The notes under the pieces were generated by a model that did not search any database, was not told the origin of the DNA, and was given only the letters and a program-made list of their open reading frames with translations. A stretch of 64,000 nucleotides of DNA. Origin: Streptomyces sp. B21-083. GTDB taxonomy: Bacteria > Actinomycetota > Actinomycetes > Streptomycetales > Streptomycetaceae. The stretch spans positions 2,046,001 to 2,110,000 of the forward strand of contig NZ_JARUND010000001.1 of assembly GCF_036898825.1 (NCBI RefSeq), given 5' to 3'. Positions 36,848 to 45,244 of this stretch are shown here, piece after piece; position 1 is the stretch's first letter, and each line of letters starts with the position of its first letter. The translations under genes were made by a program, and so were the position numbers.

Positions 36848-37141
36848 GCGTCACCCGGTACCCGACTCCCGTCCCCTAGGGCTCCCTATGGCCCCCGTCG
36901 GCTCCCTTCAGCGGACGTTCCGCATCCCCTTCCGGCGCGCTCCCGAATCCGTTTGCGCAGCAACCGTCGTACAACGGCTGCGCCAAGCTTTGGGGGCTCA
37001 CGGTGTGTACGTTCGCTTGTACGGATAGCATCCTGCCGACCCGGGCGTGTTCCGCCACCTGTTCCGTTTCCACTGTCACCCCCCCCATCCGCCACCTGCC
37101 ACTTGTCACTTCCACTCACCGCTGATCGCCCTAGGACGACG
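36848..37141. promoter_or_regulatory. Upstream region of conservon
   Basis: A gene-free interval of 294 bases. CGTACAA (36968-36974) and TTGTACG (37017-37023) are inverted copies 42 bases apart, with TGTACG repeated directly nearby. These may mark promoter or regulator sites for the conservon. Confidence 0.4.
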
Positions 37142-39589
37142 ATGCCTCCACGCAAAGGTGCCCGGCGCCGTCTCGGCTCCATACGTCTCTCGCTGATCCT
37201 GCTCGCACTGGTTCCCAGCGTCCTCCTCGCCGCGATGTGGGGTGTGACGACGATTCAGATGTTCTCGGAGGGCATGCGACTGCGGAACCAGACAGAACTC
37301 AGCGAGGCGACCGGAGCCATGGGCACCGACGCCACGTTCGCGCTGCAGAAGGAGCGCACCCTGTCGGCCGAGTGGCTGGCCTCGCCCAGGGGTGACCGCA
37401 CCGCCATGGACGCGCAGCGCAAGGCGACGGACGAGGCGGTCGCGAAACTCGTCGGACAGACCAGGGCCGTCCAGGAGGCCCCCGACCGTGTCGGGGAACG
37501 GATGTACTCGGTGATCGCGGCGGCGGGCAGCCTGGAGTACTACCGCGGGCAGGTCGACCATCTCACCGACATCTCCCCCCAGCAGGTGCTGGACCAGTAC
37601 TCGTCGATCATCGGCAACCAGATCCACGCCTTCCAGGAGCTCTCCCAGGTCGACGACGGCGACCTCACCTCGCAGGCCGGCCCACTCGTGTCACTGGAGC
37701 AGGCGGCCGAACTGGTCGCCCAGGAGGACTCACAGCTCACTCTGGCCTGGCCCTCGGGGCACTTCGACCAGAAGGAGTGGGAGTCCTACGTCCGGCTGGT
37801 CAGCGCCAGGCGCTGGGTCGTCGAGGACCAGCTGATCCAGTCCCTCACCGGCACGGCGAAGACCCGCACCGAGGCGATCCTGGCGGGCCCCGCCTGGCGG
37901 ACCGTGACCTCCATCGAGGACCAGGTGCTCGCGTCGGGCACGCCCGGCGGCGGCGCCGAACGGAAGATCACCCTGCCCGGCAGGCAGAAGCAGTGGTCGG
38001 CCGCGATAGACGAACTGAGCCTCCAGTACGGCTCGCTCATCCACGACGAGACCCGGGGGCTCCTCACCCGCAGCGCCGACGAGGCGAACTCGCTGCTGAT
38101 CAAGGCCGGCGCGCTGAGCGCCGTCGGACTCGGCGGGCTGGTGCTGTGCGTCGTCCTGTCCTGGCGTATCACCCGGTCCCTGTCCCGTCGGCTGCGCGGG
38201 CTGCGTATGGCCACGCTGGGCCTGGCCGAGGAACGGCTGCCGGACGTGCTCGCGCGCCTCAACCGGGGCGAGAAGGTCGACGTCGAGTCGGCCACCCCAC
38301 CGCTGGACTACGGCCACGACGAACTCGGCCAGGTGGCACACGCGTTCAACGCCGCGCAGCGCACCGCCGTGCACACCGCGGTCGAACTCGCCGACACCCG
38401 GCGGGGTTTCCAGAAGGTCATCCTGGGCATCGCGCGGCAGAGCCAGAACCTGGTCAACCTCCAGCTCACCAAGCTGGACGCGCTGGAACGCGCCCACCAG
38501 GACCCGGAGATCCTCAAGGGTCTGTACGAACTCGACTCGACGGCGAGCCAGTTGCGCCGCTACGAGGAGAACCTCGTCATCATCAGCGGTGAACGGCCCG
38601 GCCGCAGCTGGACCGAGCCGGTCGCGCTGATCGACATTTTGCGCAGCGCCGTCGGTGAGGTCGCCCAGTACCAGCGGGTCGAGGTGCAGACCGAGGAGGA
38701 CGTGTACCTCGCGCCGCCCGCGGTGGCCGACGTCATCCATCTGCTGGCCGAGCTGATCGACAACGCGACCGCCTACTCCCCCGCGCCCAGCCCGGTGGGC
38801 GTACGGGCCGCGATGGTCGCCAAGGGCCTGGCCATCGAGGTCGAGGACCGCGGACTCGGCATGTCCGAGGACGACTACGCGTCTTTCAACGAACACCTGT
38901 CCAAGGCCCCGCAGTTCGACGTGGTGGCCCTCGCCGACGACCTGCGGCTCGGCATGTTCGTGATCGCGCGCCTCGCCGTCCGGCACGGCATCCATGTCAC
39001 GCTGCGCTCGTCGCCGTACGGCGGTACGACGGCGATCGTGCTGATCCCGCACGAGGTGGTCGTACGGGAACTCAGCGCGCCGGACACCGACTTGTCGGTG
39101 TCGAAGGAGGCGTCCGCCGAGGTGCCCGGGCCGGCCGTCGCGGATCGCCCGGCACCCGAGCGCGTCCGGGATACGCAGCCCGCCGCGGCCCGCGTCCGGA
39201 CCGCCGACGCCGGTTCTCCCCGGGCCGGCGTCCTCGTCGGGGCGGACCGCGGAGCGGGTCCGGGCGGTGAGCGCGAGGCAGAACGCGGCGGCCCCGCCCG
39301 CAAGGGCGGGCTCACCCCGCTGCCGCGCCGGGTGCCGCAGACCAGTCTGGCCGCCGAACTGTGGGAGGACACCGAACCGGACGCCACGTCCGAGGACGCG
39401 CTCGAGGATTTCTCGGCGGAGCGCGCGGCCTCCTCGCTCTCCGGTTTCCAGCGCGGAACCCTCCAGGCCCGTGACGACGACGCCGAAGAGCAGTACGACC
39501 ATGGGGAGGACAACACTCCTCAGGAACCTGACGCACCGCTCCCCGACGCAGGCACTCCGGTCACCTCGACTCCGCCCGCAGACCGCTGA
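37142..39589 (+). CDS. Conservon sensor kinase-like protein (CvnA type)
   Basis: An 815-residue membrane protein. Helix 1 (SLILLALVPSVLLAAMWGV, about residues 15-40) and helix 2 (AGALSAVGLGGLVLCVVLSWRI) bracket an extracytoplasmic nitrate/sulfur-sensor-like domain of about 280 residues. A HAMP-like region, a dimerisation helix (RRGFQKVILGIARQSQNLVNLQLTKLDALERAHQDPEIL) and a HATPase domain follow, with N-box ELIDNATAYSPAPSPV, G1 VEDRGLGMS and DLRLGMFVIARLAVRHG. The last 200 residues are a disordered tail with DTEPDATSEDALEDFSAERAASSLSGFQRG near its end. Conservon kinases regulate development through the small GTPase of the same operon. ATG 37142 is preferred; the next gene follows directly. 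Confidence 0.93.
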   Translation: MPPRKGARRRLGSIRLSLILLALVPSVLLAAMWGVTTIQMFSEGMRLRNQTELSEATGAMGTDATFALQKERTLSAEWLASPRGDRTAMDAQRKATDEAVAKLVGQTRAVQEAPDRVGERMYSVIAAAGSLEYYRGQVDHLTDISPQQVLDQYSSIIGNQIHAFQELSQVDDGDLTSQAGPLVSLEQAAELVAQEDSQLTLAWPSGHFDQKEWESYVRLVSARRWVVEDQLIQSLTGTAKTRTEAILAGPAWRTVTSIEDQVLASGTPGGGAERKITLPGRQKQWSAAIDELSLQYGSLIHDETRGLLTRSADEANSLLIKAGALSAVGLGGLVLCVVLSWRITRSLSRRLRGLRMATLGLAEERLPDVLARLNRGEKVDVESATPPLDYGHDELGQVAHAFNAAQRTAVHTAVELADTRRGFQKVILGIARQSQNLVNLQLTKLDALERAHQDPEILKGLYELDSTASQLRRYEENLVIISGERPGRSWTEPVALIDILRSAVGEVAQYQRVEVQTEEDVYLAPPAVADVIHLLAELIDNATAYSPAPSPVGVRAAMVAKGLAIEVEDRGLGMSEDDYASFNEHLSKAPQFDVVALADDLRLGMFVIARLAVRHGIHVTLRSSPYGGTTAIVLIPHEVVVRELSAPDTDLSVSKEASAEVPGPAVADRPAPERVRDTQPAAARVRTADAGSPRAGVLVGADRGAGPGGEREAERGGPARKGGLTPLPRRVPQTSLAAELWEDTEPDATSEDALEDFSAERAASSLSGFQRGTLQARDDDAEEQYDHGEDNTPQEPDAPLPDAGTPVTSTPPADR

Positions 39590-39603
39590 TGAAGGACAGA
39601 GAA

Positions 39604-40029
39604 ATGACACGCCCCACCCCCGCCACGCACACCGAGCTCGACCAGTTGCTCACCGGACTCGTGGACCGGGTAGCCGAGGTCAACCACGCCGTCGTGCTTT
39701 CCGAGGACGGACTGGTCGTCAGCAGGTCCACGGCGTTCCTGCGGGATGACGCCGAGCGGCTCGCGGCGACCGCGTCCGGGCTGATGAGCCTCAGCAAGGG
39801 CGTCAGCATGGACTTCCGGGGCGGCCCGGTGCGTCAGGCGCTGATCGAGATGCGCAACGGCTACCTGATCCTCACGGCGGCCGGCCCGGGTGCCCACCTC
39901 GCGGTGCTGACCAGCCAGGGCGCGGACGTCGGCGTGGTGGCGTACCAGATGAACATGCTGGTGAAGAAGATCGGTGAGCACCTCAGCGCGGCCCCGCGTG
40001 CCGGGGTCGTCGGCGCGGCCGGCGAGTGA
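39604..40029 (+). CDS. Roadblock/LC7 domain protein (CvnB)
   Basis: A 141-residue Roadblock/LC7 protein: TELDQLLTGLVDRVAEVNHAVVLSEDGLVVSRSTAFLRDDAERLAATASGLMSLSKGVSMDFRGGPVRQALIEMRNGYLILTAAG. In conservons it is a regulator or partner of the Ras-like GTPase. ATG 39604 has AAGGA seven bases upstream; an ATG at 39589 overlaps the kinase stop but has no site. The next gene begins one base after the stop. Confidence 0.93.
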   Translation: MTRPTPATHTELDQLLTGLVDRVAEVNHAVVLSEDGLVVSRSTAFLRDDAERLAATASGLMSLSKGVSMDFRGGPVRQALIEMRNGYLILTAAGPGAHLAVLTSQGADVGVVAYQMNMLVKKIGEHLSAAPRAGVVGAAGE

Positions 40030-40030
40030 G

Positions 40031-40387
40031 GTGAACGGAAGCGACGCGGCCGGCCGTCTCGTACGGCCGTTCACGCTCACCGGCGGGCGGACCCGGCCCA
40101 GCCGCGCCGACTTCACTCTGATCACATCGGTGACGGCGGTGGAGCCGCAGCCGGACGGGCCCACGCGCCCGCAGCCCGAGCACGCTCGGATCCTGCGGCT
40201 GTGCGCGCGGCCCGTCGTGGTGGCGGAACTGGCGGCCCATCTGGACCTGCCGGTGAGTGTGGTCGTCATCATGCTGTGCGACCTGCTGGAGGCCGGCCGG
40301 ATCACCGCCCGGTCCCCGAGGCAGATCTCGCGCACCACGGACATGGACCTGCTCCAGAAAGTGAGGGACGGCCTTGGCCGGCTCTGA
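40031..40387 (+). CDS. DUF742 protein (CvnC)
   Basis: A 118-residue DUF742 protein of the conservon: LVRPFTLTGGRTRPSRADFTLITSVTA, then a winged-helix-like part (EHARILRLCARPVVVAELAAHLDLPVSVVVIMLCDLLEAGRITARSP) that could bind DNA or another protein. GTG 40031 follows the Roadblock stop by one base. The 3' end overlaps the GTPase gene by 14 bases. Confidence 0.92.
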   Translation: MNGSDAAGRLVRPFTLTGGRTRPSRADFTLITSVTAVEPQPDGPTRPQPEHARILRLCARPVVVAELAAHLDLPVSVVVIMLCDLLEAGRITARSPRQISRTTDMDLLQKVRDGLGRL

Positions 40388-40979
40388 CCCGACCCTGAAC
40401 GGGACCTCGGCCCCCGACACGGTCAAGATCCTCATCGCCGGCGGGTTCGGCGTGGGCAAGACGACGATGGTCGGCTCGGTCAGCGAGATCGTGCCCCTGC
40501 GCACCGAGGAACCGCTCACGGCGGCCGGCCTCGGCATCGACGACCTCGACGGCATCGAGCAGAAGAAGGCCACCACCGTGGCCCTCGACTTCGGCCGCAT
40601 CACCCTCAGCCACGAGCTGATCCTGTACCTCTTCGGTACGCCGGGGCAGCAGCGGTTCTGGTTCATGTGGAACGACCTGTCGATCGGCGCGCTGGGGGCC
40701 GTGGTCCTCATCGACGTCCGCCGGCCGGAGTCGAGCTTCGCGGCGATCGACTTCTTCGAGCGCCGGGACATCCCGTTCGTCGTCGGGGTGAACGGCTTCC
40801 ACGGGGAACATCCGTACGAGCCGGACGAGATCCGGGAGGCGCTGGCGCTGCCGGAGCACACCCCGGTCCTGCTGTGCGACGCCCGGGACCGGGACTCGTG
40901 CCGGGACGTGCTGATAGCGCTGATCGACCAGTTGATAGCGTCGGCGACCCCGGGCGGCGGCAACGCGCACACGGCCTGA
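40374..40979 (+). CDS. Ras-like ATP/GTP-binding protein (CvnD)
   Basis: A 201-residue small GTPase-like protein. Walker A GGFGVGKT is at residues 23-30, then TEEPLTAAGLGIDDLDG, KATTVALDFGRI (switch-like), FGTPGQQRFWFMW (G3 DxxG-like, here GTPGQQR) and GAVVLIDVRRPESSFAAIDFFE. GVNGFHG stands where the NKxD motif usually is. The TTG start at 40374 overlaps the DUF742 gene by 14 bases. It completes the four-gene conservon. No cytochrome P450, found with some conservons, follows; a broken glycosyltransferase does. Confidence 0.93.
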   Translation: MAGSDPTLNGTSAPDTVKILIAGGFGVGKTTMVGSVSEIVPLRTEEPLTAAGLGIDDLDGIEQKKATTVALDFGRITLSHELILYLFGTPGQQRFWFMWNDLSIGALGAVVLIDVRRPESSFAAIDFFERRDIPFVVGVNGFHGEHPYEPDEIREALALPEHTPVLLCDARDRDSCRDVLIALIDQLIASATPGGGNAHTA

Positions 40980-41062
40980 AGTCACGTGTCAATAAGTCAC
41001 GTGCCGGTGCGCTTCTGTGGGCAGGCTGTGAGTCCGCTGATTCTCACTCGTCGGCGAGGGGC

Positions 41063-41115
41063 GTCCGGCAGCGTTCGGTCGAGATCGTGGTGCCGGTGTA
41101 CAACGAGGCGCACTT
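41063..41115 (+). pseudogene. N-terminal remnant of GT2 glycosyltransferase
   Basis: After a plausible leader the frame reads VRQRSVEIVVPVYNEAH (41063-41113), the diagnostic first strand and nucleotide-binding loop (VPVYNE) of family-2 glycosyltransferases, and then diverges into unrelated residues ending at 41185. Nothing else of the GT2 N-terminal domain follows. The matching C-terminal remnant on the same strand is at 45245-45470. Confidence 0.6.
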
Positions 41116-41230
41116 CTCCGAACTACCAGGGGTGTCCCGTAATCGGGTGCGGGGACGAGCAGTCCGAGAGGAAGCGCCGGTATAGGGCCGGAGAACGGCT
41201 GCAAACGGCGCGGGTGTTAGTTTCCTGCCC

Positions 41231-41860
41231 GTGTTAAAACACCAGGACGAGACCAGGGCGGCCTACGACGGGGTCGTCGAGCTCTATGCGTCGATGTTCA
41301 CCAGTCGGTTGGAGACGCGGCCGTTCGCGCGGAACATGATCGGCACCTTCGCCGAGCTCGTGCGTGATACGGGGAACCTGCGGGTAGCCGACGTCGGGTG
41401 CGGACCCGGCCATCTGACGTCCATGCTGCACGACTTGGGGTTGGACGCCTTCGGACTCGACCTCTCCCCGGGTATGGTCGCTCACGCTCGGCGGGCCCAG
41501 CCGACGCTGCGGTTCGACGAAGCGCGGATGGAGGCTCTGCCGGTCGAGGACGGCGCGCTCGGTGGAGTGCTGGCCCACTACTCGATGATCCATACCCCAC
41601 CTGGAGAATTGCCCGCGCTGCTCGCCGAGCAGGTGCGTGTCCTGGCACCGGGGGGTCTGCTCCTGGTGTCCTTCTTCGGGACCGAGGGGCCGGAACCGGT
41701 CCGCTTCGATCACAAGGTGGCGCCCGCCTATAGCTGGCCGGCGGAGCAGTTTGCCGAGTTGTTGGCCGGAGTCGGGCTCGTCACGGTGGCTCGGTTGCTC
41801 CACGACCCAGCGTCCGAGCGGGGCTTCCTCGACACCCACTTGCTGGCCCGCCGCCCGTAG
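41231..41860 (+). CDS. Class I SAM-dependent methyltransferase, TTA at codon 2
   Basis: A 209-residue Rossmann methyltransferase (Methyltransf_11 type). Motif I is VADVGCGPGH, motif II FGLDLSPGMVAHARR (acidic loop at Asp), then DGALGGVLAHYSMIHTPP and LAPGGLLLVSFFG. The substrate cannot be told from sequence; relatives are generic small-molecule methyltransferases. GTG 41231, with codon 2 TTA (41234-41236), which predicts dependence on bldA. The gene lies at the left edge of the inferred insertion. Confidence 0.9.
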   Translation: MLKHQDETRAAYDGVVELYASMFTSRLETRPFARNMIGTFAELVRDTGNLRVADVGCGPGHLTSMLHDLGLDAFGLDLSPGMVAHARRAQPTLRFDEARMEALPVEDGALGGVLAHYSMIHTPPGELPALLAEQVRVLAPGGLLLVSFFGTEGPEPVRFDHKVAPAYSWPAEQFAELLAGVGLVTVARLLHDPASERGFLDTHLLARRP

Positions 41861-41972
41861 ATTTGCCCGTGACTTGGGACGGGGTGGTGTAGATCATCCG
41901 CGTGGGTCTGCCGGGCGGCAGTGGTCGGCTTGGGCTTGGTGGCTGCGGTGGGCCGGCGCGTAGGGTGCCAGG

Positions 41973-42905
41973 ATGATCGCGATGCCCGAGGAGTTCGCCC
42001 AGAGCACCGTCAGCCGCGAGGGGGAGGCTGGGGCGGTGTGGCTCGCCGAGCTGCCTGGGATCGTGGAGGAGTTGCTGGGGCGCTGGGGGTGCGTGCCGGA
42101 CGGCGAGGTCATGCACGGGGGCGTCGGTGTCATCGTTCCGGTACGGCGGCGGGCTGAGGGGAGCGCCGTGCTGAAAGTGTCGTTTCCGCATCCCGGCAAC
42201 GTCCATGAGCCGGATGCGTTCGTTGCGTGGGATGGGTGCGGCGCCGTGCTGCTGCATGAGCGTGACGACGAGCGGTTCGCGATGCTGCTGGAGCGGGTTC
42301 AGTCGTCGACTCTGGCGGAGGTCGAGGACGGCGACGAGGTGGTGATGGTCGCCGGGCGGCTCAATCGCCGTTTGGCCATCCCCGCACCGCGCGGCCTGCC
42401 CCGGATGCGTGAGCAGGCCCGTGTCTGGGAGGAACACCTGTGCAAGGACGCCGAAGAACTGGCGCATGCACTGCCGCGTCAGGTGCTGGATGCCGCCGTG
42501 GCGACCGTTCGGGAGCTGGGTCGGGCCCAGCCGGACACCCTCATCCATGGTGACCTCCATGCCCGGAACATCCTGCGTGCCGGCCGAGAGCCGTGGCTGG
42601 TTGTGGACCCCAAGGGGTATGTGGGAGATCCTGCCTACGACGGCGGCACACTGCTGAAGTCCCGTGCGCTGACGCTCCTCGAAGCGGATGACCTGCGCAA
42701 GGCTGTCCACCGCGTCCTGGACGTCTTCGCCGAGGCCGCGGAACTCGATCGTGAACGCGTCCAGCGGTGGGCCCAGTTCCATGCCGTCCAGGCTGCGTTC
42801 TGGGGCCGCCGCCACGGTTTTCGTATCGCCCGCAGCGGACCACGACTGGACTGGCTCACCGAATTGGCCGACCGCCTGGCGGAGTTGCTCACCGACGGCT
42901 CATAA
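41973..42905 (+). CDS. APH(6)/hydroxyurea-type aminoglycoside phosphotransferase
   Basis: A 310-residue kinase of the APH(6) family (streptomycin 6-kinase/hydroxyurea kinase). The catalytic Brenner motif is complete, HGDLHARNIL, followed by the metal Asp in VVDPKGYVGDPAYDGG, the characteristic DPKGYVGDP of APH(6). The N-lobe has VLKVSFPHPGNVHEPDAF with the ATP-binding lysine. It may modify streptomycin-like or other hydroxylated compounds; resistance is not proven. ATG 41973 or the ATG at 41982. Unlike the kinase-fold protein at 1650, its active-site residues are intact. Confidence 0.88.
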   Translation: MIAMPEEFAQSTVSREGEAGAVWLAELPGIVEELLGRWGCVPDGEVMHGGVGVIVPVRRRAEGSAVLKVSFPHPGNVHEPDAFVAWDGCGAVLLHERDDERFAMLLERVQSSTLAEVEDGDEVVMVAGRLNRRLAIPAPRGLPRMREQARVWEEHLCKDAEELAHALPRQVLDAAVATVRELGRAQPDTLIHGDLHARNILRAGREPWLVVDPKGYVGDPAYDGGTLLKSRALTLLEADDLRKAVHRVLDVFAEAAELDRERVQRWAQFHAVQAAFWGRRHGFRIARSGPRLDWLTELADRLAELLTDGS

Positions 42906-42962
42906 TGCGTGAGCGTGCTGGCCGGGTCCGCTGGGCGGCCCCACCTTTACGGTGCCCCCCGT

Positions 42963-43340
42963 TCAGTGCCGGACGAGACAGAACGGGTGCCCTGCCGGAT
43001 CCGCGAAGATGCGCCAACTCCGCTGCCCGTCACTCACGTCGAGCAGTTTGGCACCCCGCTTGAGAACGTCTTCCTGAGCTTGTTCCAGGTCCTTGACCTC
43101 CAGGTCGAGGTGGAACTGCTGAGGGCGAGCGGAGTCCGGCCAGCGCGGCGGCCGATAGTTGTCCACGCGTTGGAAGGCCAGCACGAACCCGCCGTCGGTG
43201 TGGAGGGTGGCCCAGCCCTCCCCGAGCGACCACCGCGGATCCGGCTGGTTCACGACGCCGCCGAGAAGCGACTGGTAGAACCGGGACAGCCCAACGGCAT
43301 CGGCACAGTCCAACACCACACACTGCAGCTTGGCGATCAT
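42963..43340 (-). CDS. VOC superfamily (glyoxalase/dioxygenase-like) protein
   Basis: A 125-residue protein with the paired beta-alpha-beta-beta-beta units of the vicinal oxygen chelate fold: MIAKLQCVVLDCADAVGLSRFYQSLLGG, EGWATLHTDGGFVLAFQRV, QQFHLDLEVKDLEQAQEDVLKRGAKLLDV, SWRIFADPAGHPFCLVRH. The last block is the usual C-terminal metal/ligand strand. Substrate unknown; such proteins may act in resistance or detoxification. ATG 43340. Confidence 0.85.
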   Translation of the reverse strand: MIAKLQCVVLDCADAVGLSRFYQSLLGGVVNQPDPRWSLGEGWATLHTDGGFVLAFQRVDNYRPPRWPDSARPQQFHLDLEVKDLEQAQEDVLKRGAKLLDVSDGQRSWRIFADPAGHPFCLVRH

Positions 43341-43494
43341 GCAGGGCAGCGTCTCACGACGCCTGATCACCATCTACAGCTGGAGTACTACCCGGAGCGA
43401 ACCGCGAAACTGCCCAGGTAGCGGGCCCGCCCTGAGCCCGATACCGCAGCAAAAGCCGGTCGCGGTGGGGCAGTAGGTCCGGCATCATCCCCGT

Positions 43495-44124
43495 GTGATT
43501 GTGATGCAACCCGTTCTGGAGATCCTCGCTGTAGACGACTTCGCGCTCTGGCCGGTTGGCGAGCACGAGTCGTACGGCTACCTCGTTCTGGACGGGGAGC
43601 TGACTCCGGCGGAGGTCGGCACGGCGGTTATGCGGATCGCCGACTGCAACGACTTCGAGCCGGAGGAAGAGCACGGGCCGTGCCCGACCGACCCGCTCGG
43701 CACATTCCTGCACGGGCTGCTCACCATGCCGGATCTGTTCGCCGCCGGAGGGTTCCGGGTGACCGACAACGTCACCGGCACCGCCTTCGTCGAGCCGGGC
43801 TGCTGCAGCGGCCTGGAGACCTGGCGGGACTGGCTGGAGGTGCTCGACGGCACCGGCTACGCCGGCTTCGGCCACGACCCGTCCTCGGTTGCCGAACGCG
43901 TCGGCGGCACCGTCCGACTGACTCTCGACGCCTACGGGGAGGAGAGCAGCCCGGTGATCGAGCTGCCAGTAGACCAGGTACGCACGCTCGTCACCGGTGC
44001 CCAGCGGGACTTGCAGGACTTCCTCAGCCTCGCCGGAACCTGGGCCGAACAACACCTGCCGGCAAACGCCGCCGCCGTCACCGCCGCCCTGGCACGGGCA
44101 CTGGACCTGGGGCCCACACAATGA
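43495..44124 (+). CDS. Hypothetical protein, acidic, no recognised domain
   Basis: A 209-residue acidic protein. No catalytic motif was recognised. The middle is Cys-containing (EPGCCSGLETWRDWLEVLDGTGYAGFGHDP) and contains predicted mixed alpha/beta structure; the C-terminal 60 residues are Ala/Leu-rich helices. GTG 43495 or ATG 43504 may be the start; no ribosome site is visible, so the transcript may be leaderless. It is coupled to the next gene by an ATGA overlap at 44121-44124, implying a shared function, possibly an immunity or sensor pair (speculation). Confidence 0.7.
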   Translation: MIVMQPVLEILAVDDFALWPVGEHESYGYLVLDGELTPAEVGTAVMRIADCNDFEPEEEHGPCPTDPLGTFLHGLLTMPDLFAAGGFRVTDNVTGTAFVEPGCCSGLETWRDWLEVLDGTGYAGFGHDPSSVAERVGGTVRLTLDAYGEESSPVIELPVDQVRTLVTGAQRDLQDFLSLAGTWAEQHLPANAAAVTAALARALDLGPTQ

Positions 44125-44738
44125 CCAGCTTCCTGACCCACCGAGCGCGCGTGCACGACGCCCGCCTCCCCCTCCGCCGCCGGCACAGCGCGCTGCGGAC
44201 CTGCATCACCCTCTTCGCGCCATACGGCTTCCGGGCGACCTACCACCACCTCACGCTCAGCGCCGCGATCCCCCGGCGGCTGGAGGCGGATCCGGACGCG
44301 CTGGTGCGGGCGGTGGAGGAACTGTATGAGGCGAGGGTGCTGTGGCTCGCGCAGGCGGAGGAGTACGTCGCGCAGCGCCGGGCGGAGAAGTGGGCCGGGC
44401 GGAGGGCTGTAGCGAACCCGCGACCGTGGTGGCTGCGGATCAGGTGGGAGGGCCCGGACCGCGCCTGGTACGAAGACCCGTTTCGCCACCCGTCGCTGCG
44501 TCTGTCCGAGTACGTCCGGCGACAGAACGCGATTCTGGACGGCGCCGACCTCCCCGGCTGCCCGGCCTGCGGGGACGAGGGACCGCTGGAGCCGTACTCG
44601 ACCGGGCACGCATGGGTCGAGCTGTGCCGTGGGTGGCATCGGATCGTGCCGGAGATCCCGTACGGCTGGAACGAGATCTGGCAGCGGGCGCACATGAGCG
44701 ATGACGGCATGCCGAACTCACACTGGCCCGCGGGCTAG
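44121..44738 (+). CDS. Hypothetical protein with C-x-x-C motif
   Basis: A 205-residue basic protein. The first 30 residues are Arg-rich (SFLTHRARVHDARLPLRRRHS). Later there is a GCPACGDEGPLEPYSTGHAWVELCRGWH region with C-x-x-C and a further Cys/His, perhaps a zinc site. No enzyme family was recognised. The ATG at 44121 overlaps the previous stop (ATGA), so the two are translationally coupled. An in-frame open region exists upstream, but codon bias supports the shorter protein. Confidence 0.7.
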   Translation: MTSFLTHRARVHDARLPLRRRHSALRTCITLFAPYGFRATYHHLTLSAAIPRRLEADPDALVRAVEELYEARVLWLAQAEEYVAQRRAEKWAGRRAVANPRPWWLRIRWEGPDRAWYEDPFRHPSLRLSEYVRRQNAILDGADLPGCPACGDEGPLEPYSTGHAWVELCRGWHRIVPEIPYGWNEIWQRAHMSDDGMPNSHWPAG

Positions 44739-44748
44739 CTGTTGCGGG

Positions 44749-45201
44749 TCAGGCCGTTGGTGACGGCGCACAGTGGTGGGCAAGGTCGGTGGCGAGGTCG
44801 CGGAGGTGAGCCCTGGCTTCGGTGGGGCCGTGCACAGTGATGGTGTTCCCGAACGGCAGTAGTGCTCGCACGTCCTCCAGATGCGGGAAGCGGATCGTCA
44901 CCTTGTGGCCGGTGGCGGATTCCTCATGGCCGTCCCGGACGAGTCGTTGGCCAAGGATCCGTCGCGCTCGCTCGATCTGGGTCTGGTCGATGGTCGCGCT
45001 GACCTCTATCGCATGGTTGCGTTCCCACTGATCAACAGGCGCTGCGGCGACGCCGGCCAGGGTCTGGTTCTCGCGGGTCCGTCGTGGCTGGTCGACTTCT
45101 TTCCACGCCGTGATCCGTTCGAGTCGGTCCATCCGTGGCACTCGGGCACAGTCGGCGACGAGGTACCAGATGCCGGCCTTGGCGAGCAGCCCGTAGGGAT
45201 C
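44749..45201 (-). pseudogene. C-terminal remnant of WYL-domain transcriptional regulator
   Basis: The frame reads DPYGLLAKAGIWYLVADCARVPRMDRLERITA at its start, the second half of a WYL domain, followed by a YafY-type C-terminal domain (IEVSATIDQTQIERARRILGQRLV to VTIRFPHLEDVRALLPFGNTITVHGP). The HTH and the first WYL strands are missing: beyond about 45201 the frame no longer resembles the family and runs into the glycosyltransferase remnant. The gene was truncated at the right edge of the inferred insertion. Confidence 0.7.
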
Positions 45202-45244
45202 TCTCCGGCCACAGCGACGTAGCCGTCGGCAGCCGCCTGCACCG

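Larger units (their letters stand above)
41116..45240. other. Inferred accessory insertion splitting a glycosyltransferase gene
   Basis: About 4.1 kb between the two GT2 remnants. It holds a methyltransferase, an APH(6)-like kinase, a VOC protein, two unknown coupled genes and a broken WYL regulator. Codon use looks somewhat less G/C-rich than the flanks. No transposase, integrase, flanking direct repeat or tRNA was seen, so the mechanism is unclear. Confidence 0.5.

Noticed and set aside
37730..39610. A 626-codon minus-strand frame over the conservon kinase
   Set aside because: No domain; the plus-strand gene has clear HAMP and ATPase motifs and operon coupling.
41116..45240. The insertion as a classical transposon or integrative element
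   Set aside because: No transposase, integrase, terminal inverted repeats or attachment repeats were found, so it is called an accessory insertion only.
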